From positions 6,455,320 through 6,519,319 of the forward strand of contig JAGTTD010000007.1 of the NCBI GenBank assembly GCA_018398585.1: DNA of 64,000 bases. The letters run 5' to 3'. Source of the stretch: Simmondsia chinensis. Taxonomy: Eukaryota; Streptophyta; Magnoliopsida; Caryophyllales; Simmondsiaceae. The notes beneath the pieces are model-generated. The model was not told the DNA's origin. It did no database searches and saw only the letters and a list, made by a program, of their open reading frames with translations. Of the stretch, positions 46,111-55,967 are shown in pieces (within the stretch, counting starts at the first letter, position 1; each line of letters begins with the position of its first letter). Both the position numbers and the translations under genes were made by a program.

Positions 46111-47593
46111 TGTTGGCCATAAAGCCACTATTATTGTAATTTTGATGATAACAAGCATTTAGTGAGTCATGTGATTTAAATTGTTCTAATCTTATTTTTA
46201 AGTGACTTATAAGAAAGCTAGACACATCAAGATTAATCATAGATACAGAGCTTTCCAAAAGATAATAAATCAAGAGGAAAAGAGATAAAAGCTGAAGAGA
46301 AGATTTATCCAAATTGAAGAGAGCGTGATCCGAGTCCGAGCATCCTAAAATTATTTATTTTTATTGTCTAGGACTTAGGATCGGGATATATCAATTAAGT
46401 CCAAGTCTCAATGTTGATATGTGATGCTCTTACAAAAATATTTTTGAAAAATATTTTAGAAAGTTGATTTATTAAATTTTATTTGAAAAATATTCAAGTC
46501 AAAATTAAACCAATCTAGTTTATCAATTAAAATATTTTTTAAGATTGGTACTTTGAAAAATATGATCAAATCAAATAAAGATAAAATTTTAATGGGTGAT
46601 GATTTAGCTTGATTTATGGAAACAATTATTTTTATGATCAAGTAAAGTGGGAAATAAATTAAAAAAATTAAACAAATATAGCAATCAATCAATCAATTTT
46701 TTAACTTAGAAAATGTAATAAAAGTATCCCACCAATCAAGCAAATTGATCAAAATGGGTACATGCACCCAAGTAGGCTAAGTGTCGACACACAGGCTTAC
46801 AGAGGCCACCAAGAGCTACTGTGTGTCGACGCACAGCCCTTGTGTGTCGACACACAAACTGAAAAAGCTCAAAACGGCTACTTTTGACTTGATTTCTTTC
46901 CAAAACCTTTTTCCAACTTTTTGAACGTCTTATTAGCCCTCATTTGCCTATAAATAGGGCTTGAATGCTTTCGTTGAAATCATCCACTACTCTCTAAGCA
47001 TTCTTTGATAAAAAAAGTTCCCTTACATACTTGCGCTTTAAAGGTTTGTTTTTAAGTTTTGTTTAAAACTTTTATTAGAGCATCACTTGTTCTCTTATTG
47101 TTGATCTTTGAGCTTTATTGGCATATTCTTGGCTTTGGCTAAGCTTGATCAAGTGTCAATTCACTCTTGAACGAGTGAAAATTTTGAGTGCTTTAATTCT
47201 TTCATTGCTTTATTCAAATTTGTTGCATTGTAAAGGTTGGATCCTGAGCCTACGGTTACAAAAGGATCGGTTGTAAAAGGTTGGTCTTGAGCCTACGTAC
47301 AAAAAGACCGGTTGTAAATGTTGGATCCTGAGCCTGTTTTTAAAAAGGATCATCGAACTTAGTTAAAGGCTCAAGTGACTAAGAGTAGTCACTTGAGAAG
47401 TGGACTAGCTTCCAGTTTGGAAGTGAACCACTATAAAAATCTTTGTGCATCCATTTTATTTTTGTCTTTGTCTTTTTCATTTAGCATTTATTGTTTAGCT
47501 TTTAATCAAATTTTTGGTTCATAAATTTAAAATTTTTATTTATCACTAAAGAACTTAATTCACCCCCCACTTGGGTTGCCATTTGGACCTTCA
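46111..47593 (+). repeat. SIRE-like 3' LTR
   Basis: 1483 bp and collinear with the 5' LTR. It has the three tgtgtcgacacaca boxes (46780-46860, one with a C-to-G change at the centre) and tataaata at 46949-46956. It ends ggaccttca and is followed by ggggt, the target-site copy. Confidence 0.92.
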
Positions 47594-48059
47594 GGGGTGT
47601 ATGGGTGGATGTGGGGGCCACTTACTGGCAGAGTTTTACTCCTGTCCGCCACAAGCTTCAGCGCTTCTCTGTTAGCGGCGGGGCTCTGTACTTTCCTCAT
47701 TTAATCACGAGGCTTTACGGCGTGCTTGGGTGCGCATACCGATAGCTCCTGACCGAGCTTGCGCACCACTCCGCCACTTTGATCCCACCCAGCATCGTCG
47801 GACCTTCCTTTCCCTTGCACCGGCCGACGCGCGCAGGGAGGAGTCGGACATGGAGGATGACCCGGCCCGGGCGGCTGCTCCTGCCCGAGCATCACGCCGC
47901 GAGGGACGCCCACCCACGTCACCTGCTTCTGCTGATCCCGGCAACGTCCCACCAGACGTTATGGATATTATGCACCGTCTGAATCACATTCAGTCTTTTG
48001 TCACCGAACTCTATCGACTGCAGACGGGTGGTTCTCCTCCGCCTTATCCCCCTCCCTGA
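47594..48059 (+). pseudogene. Athila-like envelope-like ORF, 3' part
   Basis: Coding resumes directly after the SIRE insertion (VWVDVGATYWQSFTPVRHKL) in the frame that ended at 37442. A one-base frame change near 47725-47735 moves it to the frame that ends PPPYPPP and TGA at 48057-48059. The GC content is higher than around it. It contains an Ala/Pro/Arg-rich linker and a short helix (MDIMHRLNHIQSFVTELYRL). Confidence 0.7.
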
Positions 48060-48451
48060 GTTATTTGTGTTACTCCTGTACTAAACATTTGTTCTGTATA
48101 TCTTTCTTTTCCTTTTATTAACAAATTGTTTTAGTCCAAAGTTTTCTCTGAATATATATATTTTTTAGCTTGCTTTTGTTAGTCTTCAACTTCCGGGATT
48201 CGCTCGACGTATGTGGCTGCTCATTCATGATCTCAGGTCATCTCTCTCCTTTCCTTGCTTCTATTTTAATTATGGTGCATTGAAGACAATGCGAGCTTTG
48301 GGTTTGGGGATGGCAGATAAGAGTCAACTTTGTTTGTCCTTTAAGCTTAATTTGGCATAAATTAGCTACATTTTTTTTTTCGAAGGCATAAATGAGTATG
48401 AGGTTGTTTGTGACCATTATTGTAGCCCAATTCTGTGATGTACTTTGACGC
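48060..48451 (+). other. Athila-like 3' non-coding region with polypurine-like tract
   Basis: Contains gctttgggtttggggatgg (about 48296-48315), resembling the family's polypurine tract, followed by ggcagataagagtcaactt. The latter also occurs in the 25902-27038 internal region. At about 48449 it jumps into the LTR R region without a U3. Confidence 0.6.
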
Positions 48452-49389
48452 TTTTTCTTGGCCGCACGTCCTCCCCTTTCTCTCAAACTCGAAGCCACTA
48501 CGAGATCTACAGGTTCTCCAAAGCTGAAGCGCAACTGGTTGGAATATTAGGAGAATTCAGGCTTGGATTAGCATCGACACGAAGATTGAAGGAGTTTATT
48601 CTTTTGTTTATTTTATGCACAGTATCTTCTTTTCTTTAAATTTAAGAATGTGTAAAACTCCCATGGAGGAGTAAACTTTCTTAGTTTAGGGATGAAGGGC
48701 GGGTAGCCACCGTATCCCAGATTTATATTATACTTCTGATGATTGGTTTAGTTATATTATATTCGCACCTCTGTGGGGAGTTCTTCATGATTGTTGGATA
48801 TTTGTGTATGTGTTCTTGTAGCCATGACTAGGTCTCCAACTTTGCAGCAATTAGTCTTGTGCTTGTAGCCTAGACCATAACATAACAGAAATTCACGCGT
48901 GGTTAGGGTTGAGATTGTACCCAACCCTGAACCCAATCTTTTATATAAGTTAATATTGAATTTGGAGTAACAAAGGAATTAAGTAATGCCAATGAGATAA
49001 CCTATGCTACATCTAGGGTGCTAAGATAGGTTATACCTTTAGACTAGTTCATTATTCTAAGCCCTAATTTATATATTAACACAGGCTTAGAGCTTGTAGC
49101 CTAAGTCCTTCTAATCGTTGTCCTAAGTAGAACATAATGACGGGATACCTGTTGAGCTACCCTAAATTCACTCCCTAGACTAATCTCAATTGAATTGTCA
49201 CATTCGTTTTATATTCAGTTTCATTAATCTAGCAAACAATTTATTCAAACAAAAAAAAAAAACCAAAAATTCAAGTCGCTCGTTAATCAGTAAGTCCTAC
49301 TTAACACGATTCTCTGTGGATACGACCCGTATACCCGACAAAGCTACGACGATCTTGTACGCTTGCGAGTAGACGGTTTTAAAACACAC
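48452..49389 (+). repeat. Athila-like LTR R/U5 piece (copy D)
   Basis: The R/U5 body is the same as in copy C, with the same orientation, ending ggttttaaaacacact. It lacks U3 and the last bases of the LTR. It is the expected 3' LTR of the Athila-like element but is chimeric at both ends. Confidence 0.7.
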
Positions 49390-49906
49390 TCGCGCTTTAG
49401 CTTTTGAGAACTTGTAGATCTCGTAGCGGCTTCGGGTTTGAGAGAAAGTGGAGGACGTGCGGCCGAGAAAAAGCGTGACGAAGGCTGACTTCCCTTTCTC
49501 TTTTTATAGGCACAAGAGCAGTTAGGGTTCCGTACGAAACCATCCCGATCGATCGGTGCTTTTGGCCGATCGATCGGCAGGCTCTCGGTTAGTTTCCCTA
49601 ATCGGGAGCTGCTGATCGATCGGTTCTCTGAGCCCCCTTTTCTCGATTAAGTACCAAAGCGCTATGGGATGTACTCGGTTCACTGAATTATGATCCAATG
49701 GGTCTTTCTTCTGCACAAGTGGTTGGGTTTCTCTAATCAGTTTTCAAATATGCCTCAATAATGCTTGATTTTGCCAGAATTTTTCTTTTGTCCGCTTTGA
49801 TGTGTTCCACATAAAAATGTAGCTAAATAACAACGGAACATATATGTAGAGGCCTTTATGACAGAAATAAAAAATAAAATATATAAAAATTACGCGTATC
49901 AAAAAT
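49390..49906 (-). repeat. Gypsy LTR U3/R piece, inverted (copy E)
   Basis: This is the U3 and R part of the same LTR family on the opposite strand, with ccgatcgatcgg boxes at about 49548-49620 and a TATA-like tttttata on the other strand near 49500. It ends gcgtatca at about 49899. Together with copy D it makes a head-to-tail inverted junction at 49389/49390. Confidence 0.65.
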
Positions 49907-50489
49907 GTTCCCAAAAATAAAATTTATGAAAGAGAAATTATACACTATTGTACCAACAATTTGAACATTTCTGACAATCTCGATCTCTCTCTTTCTTTTA
50001 ATTTTACTTGACTTTTGATCTCTGAATTTTTTTGTCGTTCTCCCCTTCTCTCTTTTTTTTTTTTTTTTTTTTTTTTTCTTGTTTGAACTTTCCATTTTTT
50101 TATCTATTTTTTTTCTTGTGCCGCCGCACTCCTCTTCGTCTCTATTTATTTTTCGTATTATTCCTCCCTTGTTCCATATTTTTTTTCTCTTTTTTAAAAT
50201 TTTTTCTTTTCTCTTTCTTTTTTTTTAAAGAATAAAAAGAAAATAATAATATAATTTTGGGGGGGGGGGGGGGGGGGGGTTGTTTACGCTACGTACAGTA
50301 CCCCCTTTTCTTTCTTCTTCTTTCTTTCTTTTTTTTTTTCATTTAGTTTCTTTTAGAAGAAGAAAAAAGGAAAAGGAAAAAAAATTTATGAAATCGCCAA
50401 AAAAATTGCACAGATCCGGATGAGTTTAATTAGAACCGTTAGATTTCATGGACTCGAAAATTCCATTTCAGTAATTGAAACTAAAATGT
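49907..50489. other. Pyrimidine-rich spacer with a G run
   Basis: Long T/CT tracts (50050-50230) and a run of about 22 G (50258-50279). The part at 50285-50440 resembles 23660-23830. Open frames are low-complexity; no gene. Confidence 0.6.
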
Positions 50490-50750
50490 TGAAACCGTTA
50501 GGTTTTATGGAACCATTAGAGTCCATATAATTTGTTGGATCTGCTAGAATATATGGATCCGTTAGAATCCATATAATTTATTGATTTCGCTAGAATTCAT
50601 GGACCCGTTAGAGTCATATACTTTGTTGGATCCACTAAAATCCATGGACCTATTAGAGTCCATATAATTTGTTGGATCCGCTAGAATCCATGGATCTGTT
50701 AGAATCTATATAATTTGTTGAATTCGCTATAATTTATGGACCCGCTAAAG
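50490..50750. repeat. About 46-bp minisatellite, five to six copies
   Basis: The unit reads ttagagtccatataatttg then ttggatccgctagaatccatggacccg, with scattered changes. Copies are near-regular in length. Confidence 0.75.
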
Positions 50751-51529
50751 TCTGAATCTTGAGTCAACTTGGATCTCTTTAGTTCTACTATGGGCATATC
50801 ATCAAATTTTTTGACTTTTGTCATGGTAAAGCATTTTTAAAGTTTAAAGTGACATAGAGGTTTTCTTTTTAAATTTGGCTTGAGAGAAGTTAAAAAAAAA
50901 AATAAATTCAAGACTAAATTGAAATAGACAAAGGATAAGTAAAAGTCAAGAGTAAAGAACGAAATCAAAAATAGAGAATAGAAGATAAGAGTTTATTGAA
51001 GAAAAATCGTATATCTTCTATCAACAATTGGAAATTTTCTTTTAAAAAATTGATGCAAACAAATTTTTTTTGCTTAAATTTAATTTCCTTCTCTTCTTCT
51101 TCTTCTTTCTTGCACATTTTTTCCCTTTTTCTTTTTCCTGAAATTTTTTTTGTATTCCTCCCGTATTTTTTTTTGAAACTTTTATTTATAGTAAAAGTAT
51201 GCTTCTCCAACCTCCATCTCCACCATCCCATTTTTGCTTTGAAATTTGGGGATGTGCAATAGGGTGGAGTTTAGCTGCCTATATATATATAGTATCATTT
51301 TATTTTATCTTAATATTTCATTGGTCCAATGTTAATTGGGCAGACATAGCCCAATACACCATCCTTTTTTTTTTTTTTTATTGTAGGTTTAGTTTTCTAC
51401 CCATCATATTGAGCACATGTTTAATTATTATGGGCCTACCTATACTGATTTAAGATAACCCGTAGCATACAAAAAATTTTTAATAAATGCCAGATATAAA
51501 GAATAATATTTAAAACCCTAAAAATTTCA
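50751..51529. other. No recognised gene
   Basis: AT-rich; includes a TATA-like tatatatatag near 51284 and T runs. The part nearest 51529 may be the distal LTR of the Ale-like copia, but I could not confirm it. Confidence 0.5.
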
Positions 51530-51547
51530 TGTTCAACAATAACACAT

Positions 51548-51810
51548 ACAACAGCTGCAGCATCAGCAGACCTAGTGCTTCAAGGGCTCCCGCTTAAGCG
51601 GGGTCCGGGGGGATGGATTTAGGTAGCCTTACCCCTTTAGGGTGTAACCCTACAGAGAGGTTGTTTCCAAGGACCTCCAACCTTATTGGGTTGGCAACAC
51701 GAGGACTTCCCAGAAGGTGACCTATACTGGTACTACTCTCACCTAAGCACGCTTAACTTTGGAGTTTTAATGGAATCCGGTGCATTAGTGCCTCGTAAAT
51801 AAACCCTAAA
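51548..51810 (-). mobile_element. SINE with a 5S rRNA-derived head and an Au-like tail
   Basis: On - the sequence at 51793-51693 follows plant 5S rRNA from about nucleotide 17 to the 3' end: gcactaatgcaccggatt, aagttaagcgtgcttaggtg, gagagtagtacc and ttctgggaagtcctcgtgtt. The pol III internal control boxes are largely kept. It continues as ttggaaacaacctctctg, ggggtaaggctacctaaatcc and ggaccccgcttaagcggga, which resemble the body of Au-type plant SINEs. Identical 18-bp copies tgttcaacaataacacat (51530-51547 and 51811-51828) flank it and look like a target-site duplication. It sits just 3' of the Ale-like copia coding region, probably in its LTR. Not a functional 5S gene. Confidence 0.75.
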
Positions 51811-51867
51811 TGTTCAACAATAACACATGATCCATAATTATCTTCTAATATCCTCTAATAGGCCCCC

Positions 51868-52144
51868 TCAATCTAAGCGGGGTGGAAGTATGAAGATTGT
51901 TCTTGTGTTGTAGAAAGCAGTCAACGGACAAGCTCTTTGTGAGAATGTCTGCAACCTATCTTGTAGTGGGAGCATAGCGGACTTGAAGATCCCCTTTGAG
52001 CACCTTCTTCCGAACGTAGTAGAAGTCAACATCAACATGCATGCTTCTGTCATTAGATACTGGATTCGCGGCAACGTAGGAGGCAGAGACATTGCCGCAG
52101 TAGACTATTATTGGTCCTAGGTGACGAAGTCCAAGATCGCGCAT
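51868..52144 (-). pseudogene. Ale-like RNase H C-terminus
   Basis: Two overlapping frames together give LRHLGPIIVYCGNVSASYVAANP, DVDFYYVRKKVLKGDLQVRYAPTT and a C-terminal PPRLD before the TAG and polypurine tract. The shift between them lies near 51960-52000. The usual CDN box reads CGN, so an active-site Asp is lost. Confidence 0.75.
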
Positions 52145-53300
52145 CAGATATCAAATCCAGTCACTTTCAACAACGGACTGAGAAACCGCCCTACATTCCA
52201 ACACAGTGGTAGATATGGAGATGGTGGGTTGTTTCTTTACCCTGCAGGAGATGAGATTGGGATCGAGGTATATGGCATATCCAGTCGTGAATCTGCAAGT
52301 GTCGAGGAAACCACCCTAGTTAGCGTCAGTTAAGGCAGTGACCATGGGTGTGGAGGCGAGAATAATGAAAAGTCCATGATCAGGTATAGATTTGAGGTAC
52401 CGAAGGATGCGTTTGATTGAGAGACAAGGTTAACGACATAGCAAATGTCAGAGCGAGTCATAGTTAGGTACTATAGGGGCCTTACACCGCTCCTATACTA
52501 AGTAGGATCCTCAAGAGGCTCCCCTTCACTCATAGAGAGGTGTGCTCTGGTGGGAAGAGGGGTTTTTATGGATCTTGGGTGGTGAAGGTCATGTTTTATG
52601 AGGAGGTCTACTGTGTATTTGTGTTGGGACAGGAACAGGCCTCTTGTGTCACATTTACCTTCAATGCCATGGAAAAAGTGCGGAGATCCAAGGTCTTTTA
52701 TGGCAAACTGTTGTGACAGGGAGACAATGAGGTTATTGAGGTGTGAAGGATGAGTGCCTGTTAGAATTATGTCGTCAACATATGGGAGTAAAGAGGTGAG
52801 GTGTGCATCAAATTTGTGAATGAATAGGGATGGGTCAGTCCGTCAACATACGAACCCAAGATTAAGTAAGAACGTGCTAAATCATTGGACCATGCTTGAG
52901 GTGCTTGTTTGAGACCATATAACGCTTTACTTAGGCGACATACATGATTTGGGTATTTAGGGCGTATGAAGCCTTGAAGTTGTCTCATATAGACTTGTTC
53001 CTTTAGAAAACCAAGTAGGAATGCATTTTTCACATCCATCTGACGTATGGGCCAGTTGTATGTGATAGCAAGTATAAGTATAAAGTGTACGGTAGAGGGT
53101 TTGACAACCAGACTAAATGTTTCCTTATAGTCAAGGCCTTCACGTTGGTCAAAACCTTGGGCCATGAGACGAGCCTTGAATCATTCTACAAAGCCATCCG
53201 CTTTGTACTTGATTTTATATTTTCATGTGCTACCTACAATGTTTTTAGAGGGATCATACGGAACTAAGTCCTAGGTGTTATTAAGTATAAGAGCATTAAA
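52145..53300 (-). pseudogene. Ale-like reverse transcriptase and RNase H N-terminal part
   Basis: The best part is 52767-53165: AQGFDQREGLDYKETFSLV, QMDVKNAFLLGFLKEQVYM, SKALYGLKQAPQAWSND. The region lower than 52767 is recognisable only in pieces with many stops (for example a degraded YVDD segment near 52770). Not functional. Confidence 0.8.
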
Positions 53301-53900
53301 TTCATCCCTCATAGCTTCTTGCCATTGAGGATTTTTCACAGCCTGTGAGTAACAAGCGGGCTCATGTATTACAGTGATGGAGGAGCGGGAGAGGGGATAC
53401 TTAGTTTTACGTTTATGCCTGACTTAATTCTGGTTTGCATGGGGTGAGCATTGGAGGTGGTTTCGGGTGGTTGACAGGGCATGGGATCTAAGGCAGCTGC
53501 GAGGGGATGGGCCACCGGACTAGACCTGGGTTCGGGTGGGGGACTGGACCTGGGTTCGATGTGAGGATTGGACCGAAGGTCCTGATCTATCGGGCTTGAG
53601 TCAGGCCACTAGGTAGCTGGGTTCAGATTAGAGGTCTAAACTGGGGTGGGGCTGCTGGTCCAGTTCGAGGTGGGGCAGCTACCAGTGTAGCGTCAATGAC
53701 GCTAGGTGCAAGTAAACATCATTGGGCGTCAGAGGAGATGACGGGGTAATGCCAAGGTGTAATGTGGACATTCGAGTCTGGCGGGTGAAAGTGAGTGGGG
53801 AAAATTAAAGGTTAGGGAGTTGTAGCATCATAGGTAGGGATGTTTGGAGACATTACTTCATTGTAGGGAAATCGAGATTCATCAAAAACTACATGCTGAC
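53301..53900 (-). pseudogene. Ale-like integrase-RT linker, heavily degraded
   Basis: Low-complexity linker with Gly/Pro/Ser-type coding on - and many stops. Only position supports it. Confidence 0.4.
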
Positions 53901-54627
53901 TTATATACATTCGTTTAGTTTCAGGGTCAAGACATCTATATATAGGGTAGCATACCCTAAAAAAATACAGGCTGTGGAACAAGGGGCGAGTTTATGAGCA
54001 GCATGGGATGTGAGGTTTGGGTAACACACACATTCAAAGAAGCGAAATTGGTTGTAGTCTGGATTAGTTTTAAAGAGTTTTTGGAAAGGAGAAGTATTTA
54101 AAAGCGTTGGGGTTGGAAGACGATTTATAGTAAAACACGCAGTACAATAAGCGTCATCCCAAAATTCATAAGGGAGTTTTGAGTGGATCAAAAGCGTCTG
54201 TTCCATTTCAGATAGATGTCGATGCTTGCGTTCCGCCACCCCATTTTGTTATGGGGTATCAGGACATGATAAGTGAAAATGAATCCCAACATCACGGCAT
54301 AGGGCATTCATGCGCTGGTGATTGAATTCACCTCCACTATCACTTTGTCAATTTTTAATTGTTTACATTAAATTGATTTTCGACAAGATTTTTAAAGGTA
54401 GTAAAGATTTCGCATACCTTAGATTTGCGATGCATCAGGTAAAGCCATGTAAATTTTGAAAAATCATTAATAAATAAAACATGATATTTATATGCCGAAT
54501 TAGAGGATACAAGTGATTGCCAAACATCGGAATGTATTAATTGAAGGGGCATAGCAATGTTATGCAATACACACTCAAACAAAAGTTTTCTATATTTCCC
54601 TAAACAACAAGAAGAACATTTACTCAA
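53901..54627 (-). pseudogene. Ale-like integrase
   Basis: 54627-54355 has a CSSCCLGKYRKLLF zinc-type end, HSDVWQSLV (first catalytic Asp region) and FINDFSKFTWLYLM; 54239-53901 has AERKHRHLSEMEQTLL (catalytic Glu region) and the SRPFGC-like FFECVCYPNL. The part with the second Asp, between the two, is interrupted by stops and frame changes. Confidence 0.8.
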
Positions 54628-54812
54628 AAACTTACAGTCAAAAAAAATTATTTCTTATATAATATCTCAAGTACAGTGCTACCTAGATGTCCTGATCGTT
54701 GATGCCACAATTCGCTGTTTTTGACTTGTACTACGATGCCAATATCATACAGGGAGAAACTATAGAGTGGACCGTTACAAGGCACTTGTAGAAGCGACGT
54801 CCCCGTAACCTT
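54628..54812 (-). pseudogene. Ale-like pre-integrase domain, part downstream of the solo LTR
   Basis: Carries LLQVPCNGPLYSFSLYDIG and ELWHQRSGHLG, the HC part of the zinc-binding pre-integrase domain. It continues the sequence broken at 55429 by the solo LTR; the first residues of the open frame here come from the LTR itself. Confidence 0.75.
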
Positions 54813-55428
54813 TGTCAGAACAATTTGTAGAAAACACAAATTTGTTAGGGAAATACTAGAACAGGTATCTAAATCAGTCACCGGCTTTAAAGCACGTAGC
54901 GAACGGTTTTCTTTAAGACTTATTTCTTGGATATTGAAATAGTCTAAGGGATAAATGGAACCCAACAACAAAGTGAGAGTAAAAGCGTAGAGAGAGGAAT
55001 ATATCCAAGACTTTTTAAGAGAGAGAAATGGATTCTTTCTTCTTGGTATTTGTAAATGCCAAAAGGGGGCCTTATATAGACGACAATGTGTCTCTTATGA
55101 AGAAACAAATCCAAAACACTTTAAGCACATGTTTATCATCAAAATCACAAATTTAATTATTTATAACACATGTTAAAAATCAAGGGACACATCCCTCCAA
55201 AATTAATAATTAATTTCCAAAAACAGAAAACTGGTGCGCCAAAAAATAACAACCATAACTGCTCTATCTGTCGACACACCAACCCAAAATTTTGTTTCTG
55301 TAAGTCTGTGTGTCAACACACAGGCCTATGTATTGACACACAGATTCAAACTTTAGTTTCTGTATATTTAAGCCAAAAAACATAACAAATAAACATTTAA
55401 AATATTTTATTTTGAAAATACATCAACA
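54813..55428 (-). mobile_element. Solo LTR (SIRE-related) inserted in the Ale-like copia
   Basis: 616 bp; on - it starts TGTTGATGT and ends TTCTGACA. Perfect 5-bp duplications ACCTT flank it on + (54808-54812 and 55429-55433). It has three tgtgtcgacacaca-type boxes (55267-55345) and a TATA box (tatataagg on -, about 55080-55071). The order of boxes then TATA matches the SIRE-like LTRs, as does gattttgatgataaa. No internal region remains, so it arose by LTR-LTR recombination. Confidence 0.85.
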
Positions 55429-55967
55429 ACCTTGTCCTTAACACAAAAAGAATGGGAGTCAAATTCAACTGTACAGTTGTTATCTTGACACAATTTCTTG
55501 ACTGATAGTAGGTTATGTGTGAGATTAGGCACAAGCATGACATTAGGTAGTCTTAGTATGGTGTGACGTGTGGGAATGGTGGTGGAGCCAACATGTGTCA
55601 TGGGTAATAAAGCTCCATTTCCAACAAGAACACCTTTATGACCACAATAAGGAAGAAGATTAGAAAGAATGCCTGGATTTGGTGTCATATAGTTTGAAGT
55701 ACCCGAGTCAAAGTACCAGTTATGATCGTGCGATTCTCCATTAGTCATGCTGGCAAAGGATTGAGAGGGATCAGGAAAAGAGGTGATGTCAAAGCAGTGC
55801 GGGCAAGCAACTACAGTATGGCCAATTTGGGAGCAAATCTGATAGAACTGGGGTATGTGTCCAAGCACACCTACATTAGAGTTAAAGAGAGGACCAATCG
55901 TAGGTCTAACCAAGGGAAGGGCATCGAGGGCCGCCCCACTGGCAGGGTAGGAGCCATGGGTGTACAA
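55429..55967 (-). pseudogene. Ale-like gag C-terminus, protease and start of pre-integrase
   Basis: A zinc-knuckle-like CSQIGHTVVACPHC (a disturbed CQICGHxAxxC), the protease motif WYFDSGTSNYMT (about 55715-55680), and the conserved LPNVMLVPNLTHNLLSVKKLC. The coding ends at the solo LTR after FCVKDK. Confidence 0.8.

Larger units (their letters stand above)
37443..47593 (+). mobile_element. SIRE-like Ty1-copia retrotransposon, complete structure, decayed ORFs
   Basis: Two LTRs (37443-38934 and 46111-47593) both start TGTTGG and end TTCA. A primer site (tggtatcagagc, 38937-38948) complementary to initiator tRNA-Met follows the first, and a polypurine tract (aaaaagggggaaat) precedes the second. 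The flanks gcggt (37438-37442) and ggggt (47594-47598) are a target duplication with one mismatch. Long LTRs, the gag with an extra coiled coil and an ORF after RNase H fit the SIRE/Maximus lineage. It sits in the Athila envelope-like ORF, in the same orientation. Confidence 0.92.
28890..49906 (+). mobile_element. Athila-like Ty3-gypsy element, decayed and interrupted by SIRE-like copia
   Basis: The order on + is: a 5' LTR-like region (28890-29987), a second diverged LTR-like stretch (30060-30898), gag, protease, reverse transcriptase, RNase H, integrase, an envelope-like ORF, then LTR pieces (48452-49906). The gag type, the protease motif LLDLGASGNLIP, the RT motif FIDDFSMFG and an ORF after integrase match the Athila lineage. 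Many in-frame stops and frameshifts show it is dead. The 37443-47593 part is a later insertion and not part of this element. Confidence 0.85.

Noticed and set aside
50032..50235. Phe-rich open frame and its reverse Lys-rich partner
   Set aside because: Produced by T and CT tracts; no domain or codon bias.
51693..51793. 5S rRNA gene
   Set aside because: It lacks the first 16 or so nucleotides, has many substitutions and is fused to a SINE-like tail; annotated as part of a SINE.
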